A stretch of 64,000 bases of DNA from Zoogloea sp. GTDB lineage: Bacteria > Pseudomonadota > Gammaproteobacteria > Burkholderiales > Rhodocyclaceae. The notes beneath the pieces are model-generated. The model made no database searches. It was given only the letters and a program-made list of their open reading frames with translations, and was not told the origin of the DNA. The position numbers and the translations under genes were made by a program. This document shows positions 27,593 through 36,443 of this stretch, piece by piece. The stretch spans positions 1 to 64,000 of the forward strand of contig NZ_JAOAUU010000167.1 in assembly GCF_030157465.1 (NCBI RefSeq). Reading direction: 5' to 3'. Positions within the stretch are counted from its first letter, which is position 1, and the number at the start of each line of letters is the position of its first letter.

Positions 27593-28372
27593 TCAGCGTG
27601 CCGGCGGCTGGATGTAGCCGAGGGAGTGGGAGATTTCGTCTGCCGTTTCGCGAATCAGCGGTGCCCAGTCGGCGTCGAAGCGCTCGGAGGGGGTCGAGAG
27701 GGACAGCCCGGCCACCAGCTCGCCGCTGTCGTCACGGATGCCGGCAGCGATGCAGCGTACGCCGTTTTCGACTTCGTCGAGGTCGAAGGCAACACCATGG
27801 CGGCGTACCTTGTCGAGCTCCTTCTCAAGGCCCTGCAGGGTGGTGAGCGAGGTTGGCGTGGAGGCGGGCAGGCCGGTGCGCCTGGCGTAATCCTTGACCT
27901 TCTGGGCGCCGTCTTCGACGAGGAAGAGCTTGCCGGTGGCGGTGGTGTGCAGCGGAGCTCGGGCGCCTACGATGTGCACCACGCGCACTGCCGAGCGCCC
28001 GCTGGAGGTGCGTTCGACGTAAACGATTTCGTCACCGGCACGGATGCCCAGATTGACGCTTTCGCCGGTGGCGGCATGCAGCTTGAGCATGGCCGGCATG
28101 GCGGTTTCGCGCAGCGAGATGCGTGATTTGACGATGCTGCCCAACTCGAGCAGACGAATGCCCAGGCGATAGACGCCGGCCTCGCCGCGTTCCACGAAAC
28201 CGCTGCCGGTCATGGCGCCGAGAATGCGGTGTGCCGTGGACGGATGCAGGCCGGTTTCTGTGGCGAGTTGCTTGAGGGGAACCGGATCGGGATGCTCGGC
28301 GAGCACGTCGAGCAGCTTCATCATGCGCTCGATGACCTGGATCGGATTCTTCGCGGGTTCTTGTGTGGACAA
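27593..28372 (-). CDS. IclR-family transcriptional regulator
   Basis: 259 residues. The N-terminal winged helix-turn-helix (about 12-70: VIERMMKLLDVLAEHPDP, LKQLATETGLHPSTAHRILGAM) binds DNA; the C-terminal IclR effector domain (about 80-255) includes VNLGIRAGDEIVYVERTSS, APLHTTATGKLFL and GVRCIAAGIRD. Members usually control aromatic or small-acid metabolism in response to a metabolite. The likely start is TTG at 28372; no upstream ATG exists in frame. No obvious target operon is divergent from it, so its regulon cannot be guessed. Confidence 0.92.
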   Translation of the reverse strand: MSTQEPAKNPIQVIERMMKLLDVLAEHPDPVPLKQLATETGLHPSTAHRILGAMTGSGFVERGEAGVYRLGIRLLELGSIVKSRISLRETAMPAMLKLHAATGESVNLGIRAGDEIVYVERTSSGRSAVRVVHIVGARAPLHTTATGKLFLVEDGAQKVKDYARRTGLPASTPTSLTTLQGLEKELDKVRRHGVAFDLDEVENGVRCIAAGIRDDSGELVAGLSLSTPSERFDADWAPLIRETADEISHSLGYIQPPAR

Positions 28373-28461
28373 CGGTTTCTGCCTGTTCGTCAGCGGTGGG
28401 GAATGGTAGCCCAGGAGAGCCTATTTCGCCTAGTGAAATGCTGCGCTGCAGCAAAAACGGA

Positions 28462-29187
28462 TTAGAGCTTGATCGAAAAGGGCGTGAAGTTGGTGGCCAC
28501 GTCGTAGTGGTCTTCGCGTTCGGCGTGCTTGAGCGCGGCGACGATCTTGTAGGTGAGGGGCGTGAACAGCACTTCGACGCCAACCTTGGAAACGAACTGG
28601 GTGAGCATGATGCCGGCCAGCAGTTCGTTCGGGATGAGCCCGGAATTCCAGAACGCGAGCGGGTAGAAAAGCAGTGAGTCGACGCCCTCGCCGACGAGGG
28701 TCGAGCCGATGGTGCGCTTCCAGAGGTGGCGTCCGTTGCTGCGGATTTTCATCCGGGCGAGGATGAATGAATTGACGAATTCGCCACAGAAAAACGCACA
28801 CAGCGAAGCGCCGACGATGCGCCAGGTGGAGCCGAAGGCGATTTCGTAGGCCGGCTGGTTGGCCCAGGTGGGCGCCGGGGGCAGGGCCACGACGACTGCG
28901 GCCATCACCGACGCAAAGACCATGGCGCCGAAGCCGGCCCAGATCACCCGCCGGGCGCGGGCGTAGCCGTACACCTCGGTGAGGATGTCACCAAAAATAT
29001 AGGAGACGGGGAAGAACAGCACGCCAGCGCCAAAGGTGACGGGGCCCCAGCCGGGTAGATCGAGCTGGGCGGCCTTGGCGGGGCCGATCAGGTTGGAGCA
29101 CAGATAGACGGCGACGAAGGCCGCCATCACGAATTCGTAGTACTTGTACTGGCGGCTTGGGCTGGCGTGGGTGTGGTCGGGGCGCAT
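28462..29187 (-). CDS. yhhQ: Queuosine precursor transporter (YhhQ/DUF165 family)
   Basis: 241 residues with about six transmembrane helices and the family hallmarks: Y-x-x-SNLIGPAKAA early, FFPVSYIFGDILTEVYGYARARRVIW, ICAFFCGEFVNSFILARMK-like segment and IGSTLVGEGVDSLLF. YhhQ imports preQ0/preQ1 for queuosine synthesis in tRNA. It begins 13 bp after the Gate-domain membrane protein on the same strand, so both are probably one operon. Confidence 0.93.
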   Translation of the reverse strand: MRPDHTHASPSRQYKYYEFVMAAFVAVYLCSNLIGPAKAAQLDLPGWGPVTFGAGVLFFPVSYIFGDILTEVYGYARARRVIWAGFGAMVFASVMAAVVVALPPAPTWANQPAYEIAFGSTWRIVGASLCAFFCGEFVNSFILARMKIRSNGRHLWKRTIGSTLVGEGVDSLLFYPLAFWNSGLIPNELLAGIMLTQFVSKVGVEVLFTPLTYKIVAALKHAEREDHYDVATNFTPFSIKL

Positions 29188-29200
29188 GGGAGCTTTCTGG

Positions 29201-30142
29201 TCAGCCGATCAGCATGTGTCCGGCCATGCGGACGATGAGCCCGACCACGGCGCCGCAGGCGGCCGGCTTCCAGACATCGGCGACGCGCCGACCGGCGGAG
29301 AGCAGCACGGCAACGCCGGGGAGATCGAGGGGGTGGATCAGCAGGCCGGCGCTGGCGCCGTTGAGGGTGGCTGGGGTGGCCGTGCCGGCACGCAGCATTT
29401 CGTCCATGACACCCATCATCGCGGTGCCGCCTGCCAGGAATTTGGTGAGGGTAGGCAGGATCAGCGCCGGGTCGGCGCCGACGGCCAGCAGCAGCGGAGC
29501 GAGCAGGGCTGTCAGCGCGTCCAGGGCACCGAGCCGGCGCAGGGCCAGCACCACGGTGAGCGACAGGACCAGCATGGGAATGGAGCCGACGGCGATCTTG
29601 AAGGCTTCGGCGCCGGCCCGGTTGATCACGTCGAGCACGCCCTTGGCGTTTTCTGCCACCGGGTGGTGGAGGGTTTCGTCCACCGTGTGTTCGATGGCGG
29701 AGAGCGTGCGCCCGAAGATGTAATACGTGGCGGCTGCGGCGACCAGCCCACCGACGATCGACCAGCCGAGGACGATGCCGAAGTGCAGGCCCATGGCCGC
29801 CATCGGCATCGAGACGTTGGCCTGGGCCATGGCCATCACCATGGCCAGCGTGGCGGCAATGTGGCGGCTCGAGGCGCCGCGCTGGTCCATCATGGCCAGC
29901 GTGGCCACTGGCGCGGCAAAGCTCACGAAGTTGATCTGCAGTGCGGCGAAGCCGCCGAGGCCGGTGAGGCCCAGCGGGCGCAGAACCGGGGCGAGGCGGG
30001 CAACCACCCAGTCGAGCACGCCGCGGGCTTCGAGCAGGCGCATCAGCGACAGCATGACGACCATCACCGGCAGCAGCACAAAAAACGATAGCTCGACCGC
30101 TGAACGGCCGGCTCGCAGGATTACGTCGATCAACAAGTCCAT
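29201..30142 (-). CDS. Nucleoside-recognition (Gate) domain membrane protein
   Basis: 313 residues with about eight hydrophobic segments and two Gate-like halves, the pattern of SpmA/SpmB and FeoB-Gate relatives (first half ILRAGRSAVELSFFVLLPVMVVML; second half VINRAGAEAFKIAVGSIPMLVLSL, PTLTKFLAGGTAMMGVMDEM). Gate domains are thought to handle nucleosides or small molecules across membranes; the substrate here is unknown. The ATG at 30142 was chosen over a GTG at 30202 because hydrophobic sequence begins there. The following gene is the queuosine precursor transporter, hinting at a purine-like substrate. Confidence 0.8.
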   Translation of the reverse strand: MDLLIDVILRAGRSAVELSFFVLLPVMVVMLSLMRLLEARGVLDWVVARLAPVLRPLGLTGLGGFAALQINFVSFAAPVATLAMMDQRGASSRHIAATLAMVMAMAQANVSMPMAAMGLHFGIVLGWSIVGGLVAAAATYYIFGRTLSAIEHTVDETLHHPVAENAKGVLDVINRAGAEAFKIAVGSIPMLVLSLTVVLALRRLGALDALTALLAPLLLAVGADPALILPTLTKFLAGGTAMMGVMDEMLRAGTATPATLNGASAGLLIHPLDLPGVAVLLSAGRRVADVWKPAACGAVVGLIVRMAGHMLIG

Positions 30143-30231
30143 GGGAGGCTTACTGCAGATGAGGCAAGGGCTCCGATTATCAGTGCCCTTGCGGGTGGTC
30201 ACAAACTGGGGGGTTACCTGACCGGTATGGG

Positions 30232-30966
30232 CTACCTGAGCAGCGGGGCCAGCAGGGGCAGCAGCCAGGGCAGGGTGAGGGCGGTGAACAGGCCGTTGAT
30301 GCCCATCGCCAGCGCGGCAAACGCGCCGGTTTGTTCGCTGAGTTGAAAGGCCCGGGCGGTGCCGATGCCGTGGGAGGCGAGCCCCATGGCAAAGCCGACG
30401 CTGGCTTCATCCTTCACGCCGAGGCACCGAAGGATGCCGGTGGCGAATATGGCACCGAAGATTCCGGTGAGGATGACGAACACCGCCGTGAGCGATGCCA
30501 GCCCGCCGAGGCGTTCGGCAATGCCCATTGCGATGGGGGTGGTGACTGACTTGGGGGCCAGTGAGGCCAGGGTCGGGGCGCTTGCGCCCAGCCATGCGCC
30601 GATGGCATAGGCCGACAGCCCCGCGACGAGGGAACCGACCACGAGCGCGACGATGAGCGGCCCGCTCATGGCGAGGAGCCGCTTGAGCTGGGCGTGCAGT
30701 GGCACGGCGAGGGCGACGGTGGTCGGCCCGAGCAGGAAATGCACGAACTGGGCGCCGTCGAAATAGCGCTGGTAGGGCGTGCCGGTGGCCAGCAGCAGGG
30801 CGACCAGGATGCTCACCGAGATCAGCACCGGATTGACTGCCGGATGCCCGCCGGACTTGCGGTGCAGGAATACGGCCAGCAGGTAGATCGCCAGGGTGAG
30901 GGTCAGCCACAGCAGGGGCTGGGCGGAGAGGTAAACCCAGATTTCCGTCATGCTGTCGGGCGTCAT
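30232..30966 (-). CDS. lrgB: LrgB/CidB-family membrane protein
   Basis: 244 residues, about seven transmembrane helices, with the conserved family blocks FLLGPTTVALAVPLHAQL, LAPKSVTTPIAMGIAERLGG and GLASHGIGTARAFQLSEQTGAFAALAMG. LrgB partners with LrgA in a holin-like system that affects murein hydrolase activity and, in several bacteria, export of pyruvate or glycolate. Its ATG overlaps the lrgA stop by 4 nt (ATGA). Confidence 0.94.
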   Translation of the reverse strand: MTPDSMTEIWVYLSAQPLLWLTLTLAIYLLAVFLHRKSGGHPAVNPVLISVSILVALLLATGTPYQRYFDGAQFVHFLLGPTTVALAVPLHAQLKRLLAMSGPLIVALVVGSLVAGLSAYAIGAWLGASAPTLASLAPKSVTTPIAMGIAERLGGLASLTAVFVILTGIFGAIFATGILRCLGVKDEASVGFAMGLASHGIGTARAFQLSEQTGAFAALAMGINGLFTALTLPWLLPLLAPLLR

Positions 30967-31313
30967 TGCGCGTCCTTCTTGTGGCGGGTGAGCCGGTGCA
31001 GCGTGAGGCCGGCGGCAACAATGCCGAGCACGGTGCTGGCCACGAGGGCGATGGCGATCGGCCAGGCTTCATCGGCGAGCCGGCCCACGTGGAGCATGAC
31101 ACCGGTGCCGGCCGGCACGAACATCAGCGAGAGGTTCTGCAGCAGGGTGCCCGATGTATGGCGCAGGGGCTCGCCCGGCCCCCGGCGGATGATCAGCCAG
31201 ACGAGCAGGAGCGCCATGCCGATGACCGGGCCGGGAACCGGCAGGTGAAGGGCAACGCGCAGGGCTTCGCCGGCGAGCTGGAAAGCGAGGAGGGTGGCGA
31301 GAGCGGCAATCAT
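30963..31313 (-). CDS. lrgA: LrgA/CidA-family holin-like protein
   Basis: 116 residues with four hydrophobic helices and the family motif LPVPGPVIGMALLL followed by LSLMFVPAGTGVM. It is predicted to act with LrgB in the inner membrane. The start at 31313 gives a normal N-terminus; 14 more in-frame codons upstream are Pro/Arg-rich and non-hydrophobic. Confidence 0.92.
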   Translation of the reverse strand: MIAALATLLAFQLAGEALRVALHLPVPGPVIGMALLLVWLIIRRGPGEPLRHTSGTLLQNLSLMFVPAGTGVMLHVGRLADEAWPIAIALVASTVLGIVAAGLTLHRLTRHKKDAQ

Positions 31314-31370
31314 GGCTGGCGCTGGGTTTTGGGGGCGGGAAGCGAATGGTCTCAAAAAACCTTCACAAAG

Positions 31371-31398
31371 AAAAAGAGCCGCGCGAGGCGCGGCTCTT
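31371..31398 (-). terminator. Terminator of the first TRAP binding-protein gene
   Basis: AAGAGCCGCGC and GCGCGGCTCTT form an 11-bp stem with a GAG loop, followed on the minus strand by TTTTT. Confidence 0.9.
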
Positions 31399-31418
31399 CG
31401 GTGCCGGGGCTGACGGGC

Positions 31419-32522
31419 TTATTTCTTGGCGGCCTTGGCGTTGCGGTTTGCCTGTTGCATGAAGTTGTCGTAGCGGTTTTCGGCTACGGCGAACCATTGC
31501 AGCTGGTCTTCGCGGAATTTCTTCCAGGGTTCGTAGATCTTCTTGAACTTGGGGTTCTTGGCCGCGGTTTCTTCGTAGAGCTCATGGGCGGCCTTGTAGG
31601 CGGCAGCCATGACGTCGTTCGGGAAGGGGCGCAGCTGGGTGCCGGACCCGACGAGTTGCTTGAGGGCGTTCGGGTTTTTGGCGTCGTAGCGGGCCTGCAT
31701 TTCGGCGTGGGCGTAGAGGCAGGCATCTTCCAGGATGGTCTGGTATTCCTTCGGGAGGGAGGCCCACTGCTTCTGGTTTACATACAGGGAGATCTGCGGG
31801 CCGCCTTCCCAGAAACCCGGGTAGTAGTAGTACTTGGCAACCTTATTGAAGCCGAGCTTCTGGTCGTCGTAGGGGCCGATCCATTCGGCGGCGTCGATGG
31901 TGCCTTTTTCGAGCGCCGGGTAAATGTCGCCGCCCGGAATTTGCTGGGGCACGACGCCGAGTTTGGCGAGCACCTGCCCGGCAAAGCCGCCGCAGCGGAA
32001 CTTGAGGCCCTGCAGGTCTTCAACGGTCTTGATTTCCTTGCGGAACCAGCCGCCCATCTGGGCGCCCGTATTTCCGCAGGGGATGTTGTAGATGTTGTAT
32101 TCCTTGAAGAACTCGCGGAACAGCTCGAGGCCGCCGCCGTCCATCATCCAGGCCGTTTGCTGGCGGCTGTTGAGGCCGAACGGAATGGCGGTGTCGAGAG
32201 CGAAGGTGGGATCTTTGCCGACAAAATAGTAGGAGCAGGTGTGGCCGCATTCGACGGTGCCATCCTTGACGGCATCCATCACGCCGGGGCCCGGAACGAT
32301 TTCACCAGCCGCGAAGACCTGGATCTGGAACTTGCCGCCCGTGGCTGCGGCTACGCGCTTGGCTACCACGTCGGCGCCGCCGAAGATGGTGTCGAGGCTC
32401 TTCGGGAAGCTCGAGGCCAGGCGCCATTTGATGGTCGGCAACTCGGCTGCAAGTGCAGGTGCTGCAACAACTCCGGCAGCAACGCCGGCGCTGGCTTTTT
32501 TCAGAAATGAACGTCGTTCCAC
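31419..32522 (-). CDS. TRAP transporter substrate-binding protein, DctP/TakP type (copy 1)
   Basis: 367 residues. A twin-arginine signal (ERRSFLKK, AxA cleavage about 26) suggests Tat export. The mature domain is a DctP-family periplasmic binding protein with TakP-like features (IKWRLASSFPKSLDTIFG, VECGHTCSYYFVGKDPTFALD, YYYPGFWEGGPQ), so a 2-oxo acid or related carboxylate is plausible. The start is GTG, supported by AAGGAG seven bases upstream. It is a tandem paralogue of the next upstream gene; neither has DctQ or DctM neighbours here, so the membrane subunits must be elsewhere or absent. Confidence 0.92.
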   Translation of the reverse strand: MERRSFLKKASAGVAAGVVAAPALAAELPTIKWRLASSFPKSLDTIFGGADVVAKRVAAATGGKFQIQVFAAGEIVPGPGVMDAVKDGTVECGHTCSYYFVGKDPTFALDTAIPFGLNSRQQTAWMMDGGGLELFREFFKEYNIYNIPCGNTGAQMGGWFRKEIKTVEDLQGLKFRCGGFAGQVLAKLGVVPQQIPGGDIYPALEKGTIDAAEWIGPYDDQKLGFNKVAKYYYYPGFWEGGPQISLYVNQKQWASLPKEYQTILEDACLYAHAEMQARYDAKNPNALKQLVGSGTQLRPFPNDVMAAAYKAAHELYEETAAKNPKFKKIYEPWKKFREDQLQWFAVAENRYDNFMQQANRNAKAAKK

Positions 32523-32652
32523 TTTGTCTCCTTTTTATTGCGCTGCGAAAGTTGAATCGATTATTGATGAGGCCCGGGGAGCCCTGACATTACGGAAAAC
32601 CCTATGCTGCTTTGCGGAAAAAACGATGCTTGATACGGGTGCTCATGCCGGT

Positions 32653-32675
32653 CCCGCCGGGGTTTGCCCGGCGGG
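32653..32675 (-). terminator. Hairpin after the second TRAP binding-protein gene
   Basis: CCCGCCGGG and CCCGGCGGG pair over a 5-nt loop 13 nt after the stop codon. No T-run follows, so termination or mRNA stabilisation are both possible. Confidence 0.5.
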
Positions 32676-32688
32676 GCTGTTTCGATGA

Positions 32689-33792
32689 TTACTTCTTGGC
32701 GCGTGCGGCGTTGTGGCGTGCGGCCTGCATGAAGTTGTCGAAGCGGTTTTCGGCCACGGCAAACCATTGCAGTTCTTCGTCGCGGAATTTTCTCCAGTGA
32801 TCGTAAATCTTCTTGAACTTCGCGTTCTTGGCCGCGGTTTCTTCGTAGATTTCGTTGCTGGCCTTGTAGGCTGCGTTCATCACGTCATTGGGGAAGGGGC
32901 GCAGTTGGGTGCCGGCGCCGATCAGCTGCTTGAGTGCCGTGGGGTTGCGTGCATCGTAACGGGCCTGCATTTCGGCGTGGGCATACAGGCAGGCGTCTTC
33001 CAGGATGGTCTGGTATTCCTTGGGCAGCTCGGCAAACTTCTTGGCGTTGATGTACATGGAGAGCTGGGCGCCGCCTTCCCAGAAACCCGGGTAGTAGTAG
33101 AACTTGGCGACGCGGTTGAAGCCGAGCTTCTGGTCGTCGTAGGGCGAGACCCATTCGGCGGCGTCGATGGTGCCTTTTTCGAGCGAGGGGTAAATGTCGC
33201 CCGCGGGGATTTGCTGAGGAACGACGCCTAGCTTGGCGAGCACCTGACCGGCAAAGCCGCCGATACGGAACTTGAGGCCCCTGAGGTCTTCAACGGTCTT
33301 GATCTCCTTGCGGAACCAGCCGCCCATCTGGGTGCCGGTGTTGCCACAGGGAATGTTGTAGATGTTGTAATCCTTGAGGAATTCGCGCATCAGCTCAAGT
33401 CCGCCGCCGCTCAGCAGCCAGGCGCTGTGCTGGCGGCTGTTGAGGCCGAAGGGGATGGCGGTATCGAAGGCGAAGGTGGGATCCTTGCCGATGAAGTAGT
33501 AGGACGCCGTATGGCCGCATTCGACGGTGCCGTCCTTGACCGCATCGAGCACGCCGGGGCTGGGTACGATCTCGCCGGCGGCGAAGAGGCTGATCTGGAA
33601 TTTGCCGCCTGTGGCTGCAGCCACGCGCTTGGCGACGGTTTCGGAGGCGCCGAAGATGGCGTCCAGGGTTTTCGGGAAGCTTGAAGCCAGACGCCACTTG
33701 ATGGTGGGCAGTTCGCTGGCCAGGGCCGGAGCGGCCGCGGCGCCAACGGCAATACCAGCGCCGGCCTGTTTCAGGAAGGAACGCCTTTCCAT
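32689..33792 (-). CDS. TRAP transporter substrate-binding protein, DctP/TakP type (copy 2)
   Basis: 367 residues, same length as copy 1 and similar along its whole length, with differences spread evenly (for example SLDTIFGGADVV versus TLDAIFGASETV), pointing to an older duplication. It also has a Tat signal (ERRSFLKQA). The ATG at 33792 follows a GAGGAA ribosome site. The frame stays open far upstream, but that part overlaps pmbA and is not coding. Substrate is probably a 2-oxo or related carboxylic acid by TakP similarity; specificity is not determined. Confidence 0.92.
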   Translation of the reverse strand: MERRSFLKQAGAGIAVGAAAAPALASELPTIKWRLASSFPKTLDAIFGASETVAKRVAAATGGKFQISLFAAGEIVPSPGVLDAVKDGTVECGHTASYYFIGKDPTFAFDTAIPFGLNSRQHSAWLLSGGGLELMREFLKDYNIYNIPCGNTGTQMGGWFRKEIKTVEDLRGLKFRIGGFAGQVLAKLGVVPQQIPAGDIYPSLEKGTIDAAEWVSPYDDQKLGFNRVAKFYYYPGFWEGGAQLSMYINAKKFAELPKEYQTILEDACLYAHAEMQARYDARNPTALKQLIGAGTQLRPFPNDVMNAAYKASNEIYEETAAKNAKFKKIYDHWRKFRDEELQWFAVAENRFDNFMQAARHNAARAKK

Positions 33793-33857
33793 GATGTTTC
33801 CTCTTCTTTCTGTTTGACGAACGGTAAAGCGAATCATTCGGGCTGGATCCGCCGGGC

Positions 33858-35198
33858 TCAGGCGCCGGCGACGGTCATGCGGTCGACGAGAATCGAGCCA
33901 CAGTGCTTGGAGCCGCGCACCAGCACATCGGAGCCGATTTCCTGGATGCCCATCAGCATGTCCTTCAGGTTGCCGGCGATGGTGATCTCGTGCACCGGGT
34001 ACTGGATGATGCCGTTTTCGACCCAGAAGCCGGCCGCACCGCGGGAGTAGTCGCCGGTGACGTAATTGACACCGTGGCCGAGCAGCTCGGTGACGAGCAG
34101 GCCGCGGTCCATCTGTTTGAGCAGGCCGTTGAGATCGTGCTGGCCGGGCTTGACCAGCAGGTTGTGGCTGCCGCCGGCATTGCCGGTGGTCGTCATGCCG
34201 AGCTTGCGGGCCGAGTAGGTGCTGAGGAAATACCCCTGCAGCACGCCGTCGATGATGATCTCGCGGTCTTTCGTGGCCACGCCGTCGTCGTCGAAGGGGC
34301 TGCTGGCGAAGGCCTTGGCCAGATGCGGACGTTCGGAAATCTGGATGTGCGGGCGGAAAACCGGCTTGCCCAGGCTGTCCATCAGGAAGGTGGATTTGCG
34401 GTACAGGGCGCCGCCGCTGACCGCATGCACGAACGCGCCGATCAGGCCTGCAGCCAGCGGGGCTTCGAAAAGCACCGGCACTTCGCAGGTGGGAATCTGC
34501 CGGGCGCCGAGGCGGGCCAGGGCGCGACGGGCGGCAAAGGTGCCGATTTCGTCGGCGGGGGCCAGTTCGGAGGGGTCGCGCTTGGTGGTGTACCAGTCGT
34601 CCCGCTGCATGTCGTCGCCTTCGCCGGCGATCACCGAGCACGACAGGTAGTGCCGCGAGCTGGCGTAGCCGCCCATGAAGCCGAGGCTGTTGGCCGAGAT
34701 GAAGTGGGATTCCTGCATCGAGATGCTGGCCCCTTCCGAGTTGCGGATCTCGGGGCTTACCGCAAAGGCTGCCTGCTCGCAGCGACGGGCGATTTCGATG
34801 GCTTCCTCGACCGGGATTTTCCACGGGTGGTACAGATCGAAATCGGGGAACTCCCTGGCCAGCAGCGCTTCGTCGGGCAGGCCGGCGGCGGGGTCGGGGG
34901 CGGTGAAGCGGGCGATCGACACGGCTGCGTCGACGGTGGCCTTGAGGGCGTTTTTCGAGAAATCGGAAGTGCTGGCGTAGCCGCGCTTCTGGCCGTCGTA
35001 GATGGTGACGCCAACGCCCTTGTCGCGGTTGTATTCGATGGTGTCCACCTCGTCGCGGCGGACGCTGACGGACTGGCCGAAGCCCTCGGAGACATCGACC
35101 TCGCAGGATGTCGCGCCGCGCTTTCTGGCGAAATTGAGAATGTCCTCGGCGATGGTCTTGAGTTTGTCCTGAGTGAAGCTAAAACGGGTGTCGGCCAT
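33858..35198 (-). CDS. pmbA: Metalloprotease PmbA/TldE
   Basis: 446 residues, the standard length. PmbA (TldE) pairs with TldD to form a heterodimeric protease that matures peptide antibiotics and degrades unfolded short peptides. The N-terminal domain shows VRRDEVDTIEYNRDKGVGVTIYDGQKRGYAS and the C-terminal domain TTTGNAGGSHNL and GLLVTELLGHGVNYVTGDYSRGAAGFWVENG. PmbA lacks the zinc HExxxH motif that TldD carries, as expected. The start MADTRF is divergent from darP, the usual arrangement in proteobacteria. No tldD is in this window. Confidence 0.95.
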   Translation of the reverse strand: MADTRFSFTQDKLKTIAEDILNFARKRGATSCEVDVSEGFGQSVSVRRDEVDTIEYNRDKGVGVTIYDGQKRGYASTSDFSKNALKATVDAAVSIARFTAPDPAAGLPDEALLAREFPDFDLYHPWKIPVEEAIEIARRCEQAAFAVSPEIRNSEGASISMQESHFISANSLGFMGGYASSRHYLSCSVIAGEGDDMQRDDWYTTKRDPSELAPADEIGTFAARRALARLGARQIPTCEVPVLFEAPLAAGLIGAFVHAVSGGALYRKSTFLMDSLGKPVFRPHIQISERPHLAKAFASSPFDDDGVATKDREIIIDGVLQGYFLSTYSARKLGMTTTGNAGGSHNLLVKPGQHDLNGLLKQMDRGLLVTELLGHGVNYVTGDYSRGAAGFWVENGIIQYPVHEITIAGNLKDMLMGIQEIGSDVLVRGSKHCGSILVDRMTVAGA

Positions 35199-35228
35199 GG
35201 CTTTCCGGGTTGAGGCTGGGCTAAAGGC

Positions 35229-35234
35229 TATAAT
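35229..35234 (+). promoter_or_regulatory. Consensus -10 box upstream of darP
   Basis: TATAAT, 31 nt before the darP ATG. A TTGAGG at 35210 is only 13 bp away, so the -35 element is poor. Confidence 0.6.
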
Positions 35235-35265
35235 CTTACCCTCACAGAGCACTTCACGCGCCCAG

Positions 35266-35832
35266 ATGGCCAAGCACAAATACTCCCCAGACGAAGAATA
35301 CGATGGTCCCAGCAAGTCGCAACTCAAGCGCGACAGCACCGCCCTGCAGGATCTCGGCCGCGAACTGGCCGAACTTGGCAAGGAGCGGCTGGCCAAGGTG
35401 CCCATCGACGAGGATCTTCGCGATGCGGTCAAGGATTACCAGCGTTTCACAGCCCACGAGGCCAAGCGCCGACAACTTCAGTACATCGGCAAGTTGATGC
35501 GCAACGTCGATCCCGAACCGGTTCGCGCTGCGCTGGACGCCTTCAAGGGTGTTTCGGCGGTCGAGACGGCCAGGATGCACAAGCTCGAGGCCCTGCGCAC
35601 CAAACTGATCGAAGACGAGAAGACGCTGCACGGCATCGCCGAAGCCCATCCGGGCGTCGACCTGCAACAGCTTCGCGTGCTGCGTCGCAACGCGATCAAG
35701 GAAAAAGAAGCCAACAAGCCGCCGCGCGCCTATCGCGAATTGTTCCGCGTGCTGCGCGAACTGGAGGAAGGCGGCGCCGCAGCGGGTTCCGGGGCCTTCG
35801 ACGAGGAAGACGAAGCTGGGGACGAGGCATGA
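35266..35832 (+). CDS. darP: Dual-action ribosomal maturation protein DarP (YjgA, DUF615)
   Basis: 188 residues, all helical and charged. Family features: SKSQLKRDSTALQDLGRELAELGKERL near the N-terminus and LHGIAEAHPGVDLQQLRVLRRNAIKEK with KPPRAYRELFRVLREL near the C-terminus. DarP associates with late 50S assembly intermediates. The start was chosen at MAKHKYSPDE, in frame 93 bp after an upstream start that overlaps the promoter. It is divergent from pmbA and overlaps the mog start codon by 4 nt. Confidence 0.95.
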   Translation: MAKHKYSPDEEYDGPSKSQLKRDSTALQDLGRELAELGKERLAKVPIDEDLRDAVKDYQRFTAHEAKRRQLQYIGKLMRNVDPEPVRAALDAFKGVSAVETARMHKLEALRTKLIEDEKTLHGIAEAHPGVDLQQLRVLRRNAIKEKEANKPPRAYRELFRVLRELEEGGAAAGSGAFDEEDEAGDEA

Positions 35833-36416
35833 GCGAAACCCTGAGGATCGGCCTTGTTTCCATCAGCGACCGCGCTTCCAGCGGCGTGTATGAAGACAAG
35901 GGCATTCCGGCCCTGCAGGCGTGGTTCGGCAAGGCCCTGGCGTCGCCGTGGATCATGGAAACCCGCCTGATTCCCGATGAACAGGCGGACATCGAGGCTA
36001 CGTTGATCGAACTGTGCGATGTGGCCGGCTGCAACCTGGTGCTCACCACCGGCGGCACCGGCCCGGCGCCGCGCGACGTGACACCCGAAGCCACGCTGGC
36101 CGTGGCACACAAGGTGATGCCCGGTTTTGGTGAACAGATGCGCCAGATCAGCCTGGCTTTTGTGCCCACCGCGATCCTGTCGCGGCAGGTGGGCGTGATC
36201 CGCGGCCAATCCTTGATCCTCAACCTGCCCGGCCAGCCCAAGGCCATCGCCGAAACGCTGGAAGGCTTGAAGGACGCCGACGGCAATCAGAAGGTGCCCG
36301 GCATCTTTGCCGCCGTGCCTTACTGCATCGACCTCATCGGCGGGCCTTACGTGGAAACGAACGACGCGGTGGTCAAGGCGTTTCGGCCGAAATCGGCGAT
36401 CCGGACTAAGGGCTGA
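35829..36416 (+). CDS. mog: Molybdopterin adenylyltransferase
   Basis: 195 residues, Mog family. It adenylates molybdopterin before molybdate insertion. Visible motifs are GLVSISDRASSGVYEDKGIPAL, the TTGGTGPAPRDVTPEAT loop and LNLPGQPKAIAETLEGL. It overlaps darP by 4 nt (ATGA). The nearby molybdoenzyme MsrP would need this cofactor. Confidence 0.95.
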   Translation: MSETLRIGLVSISDRASSGVYEDKGIPALQAWFGKALASPWIMETRLIPDEQADIEATLIELCDVAGCNLVLTTGGTGPAPRDVTPEATLAVAHKVMPGFGEQMRQISLAFVPTAILSRQVGVIRGQSLILNLPGQPKAIAETLEGLKDADGNQKVPGIFAAVPYCIDLIGGPYVETNDAVVKAFRPKSAIRTKG

Positions 36417-36425
36417 ACTTGAGGA

Positions 36426-36440
36426 GCGGGCCTGGCCCGC
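36426..36440. terminator. GC hairpin between convergent genes
   Basis: GCGGGC and GCCCGC pair across CTG between mog and the convergent cold-shock fusion gene. There is no T-run; a terminator role is tentative. Confidence 0.35.
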
Positions 36441-36443
36441 GTG

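Noticed and set aside
32689..34824. A 711-residue protein with a TRAP binding domain at the C-terminus
   Set aside because: The upstream portion overlaps pmbA in another frame; the Tat signal and ribosome site fix the real start at 33792.
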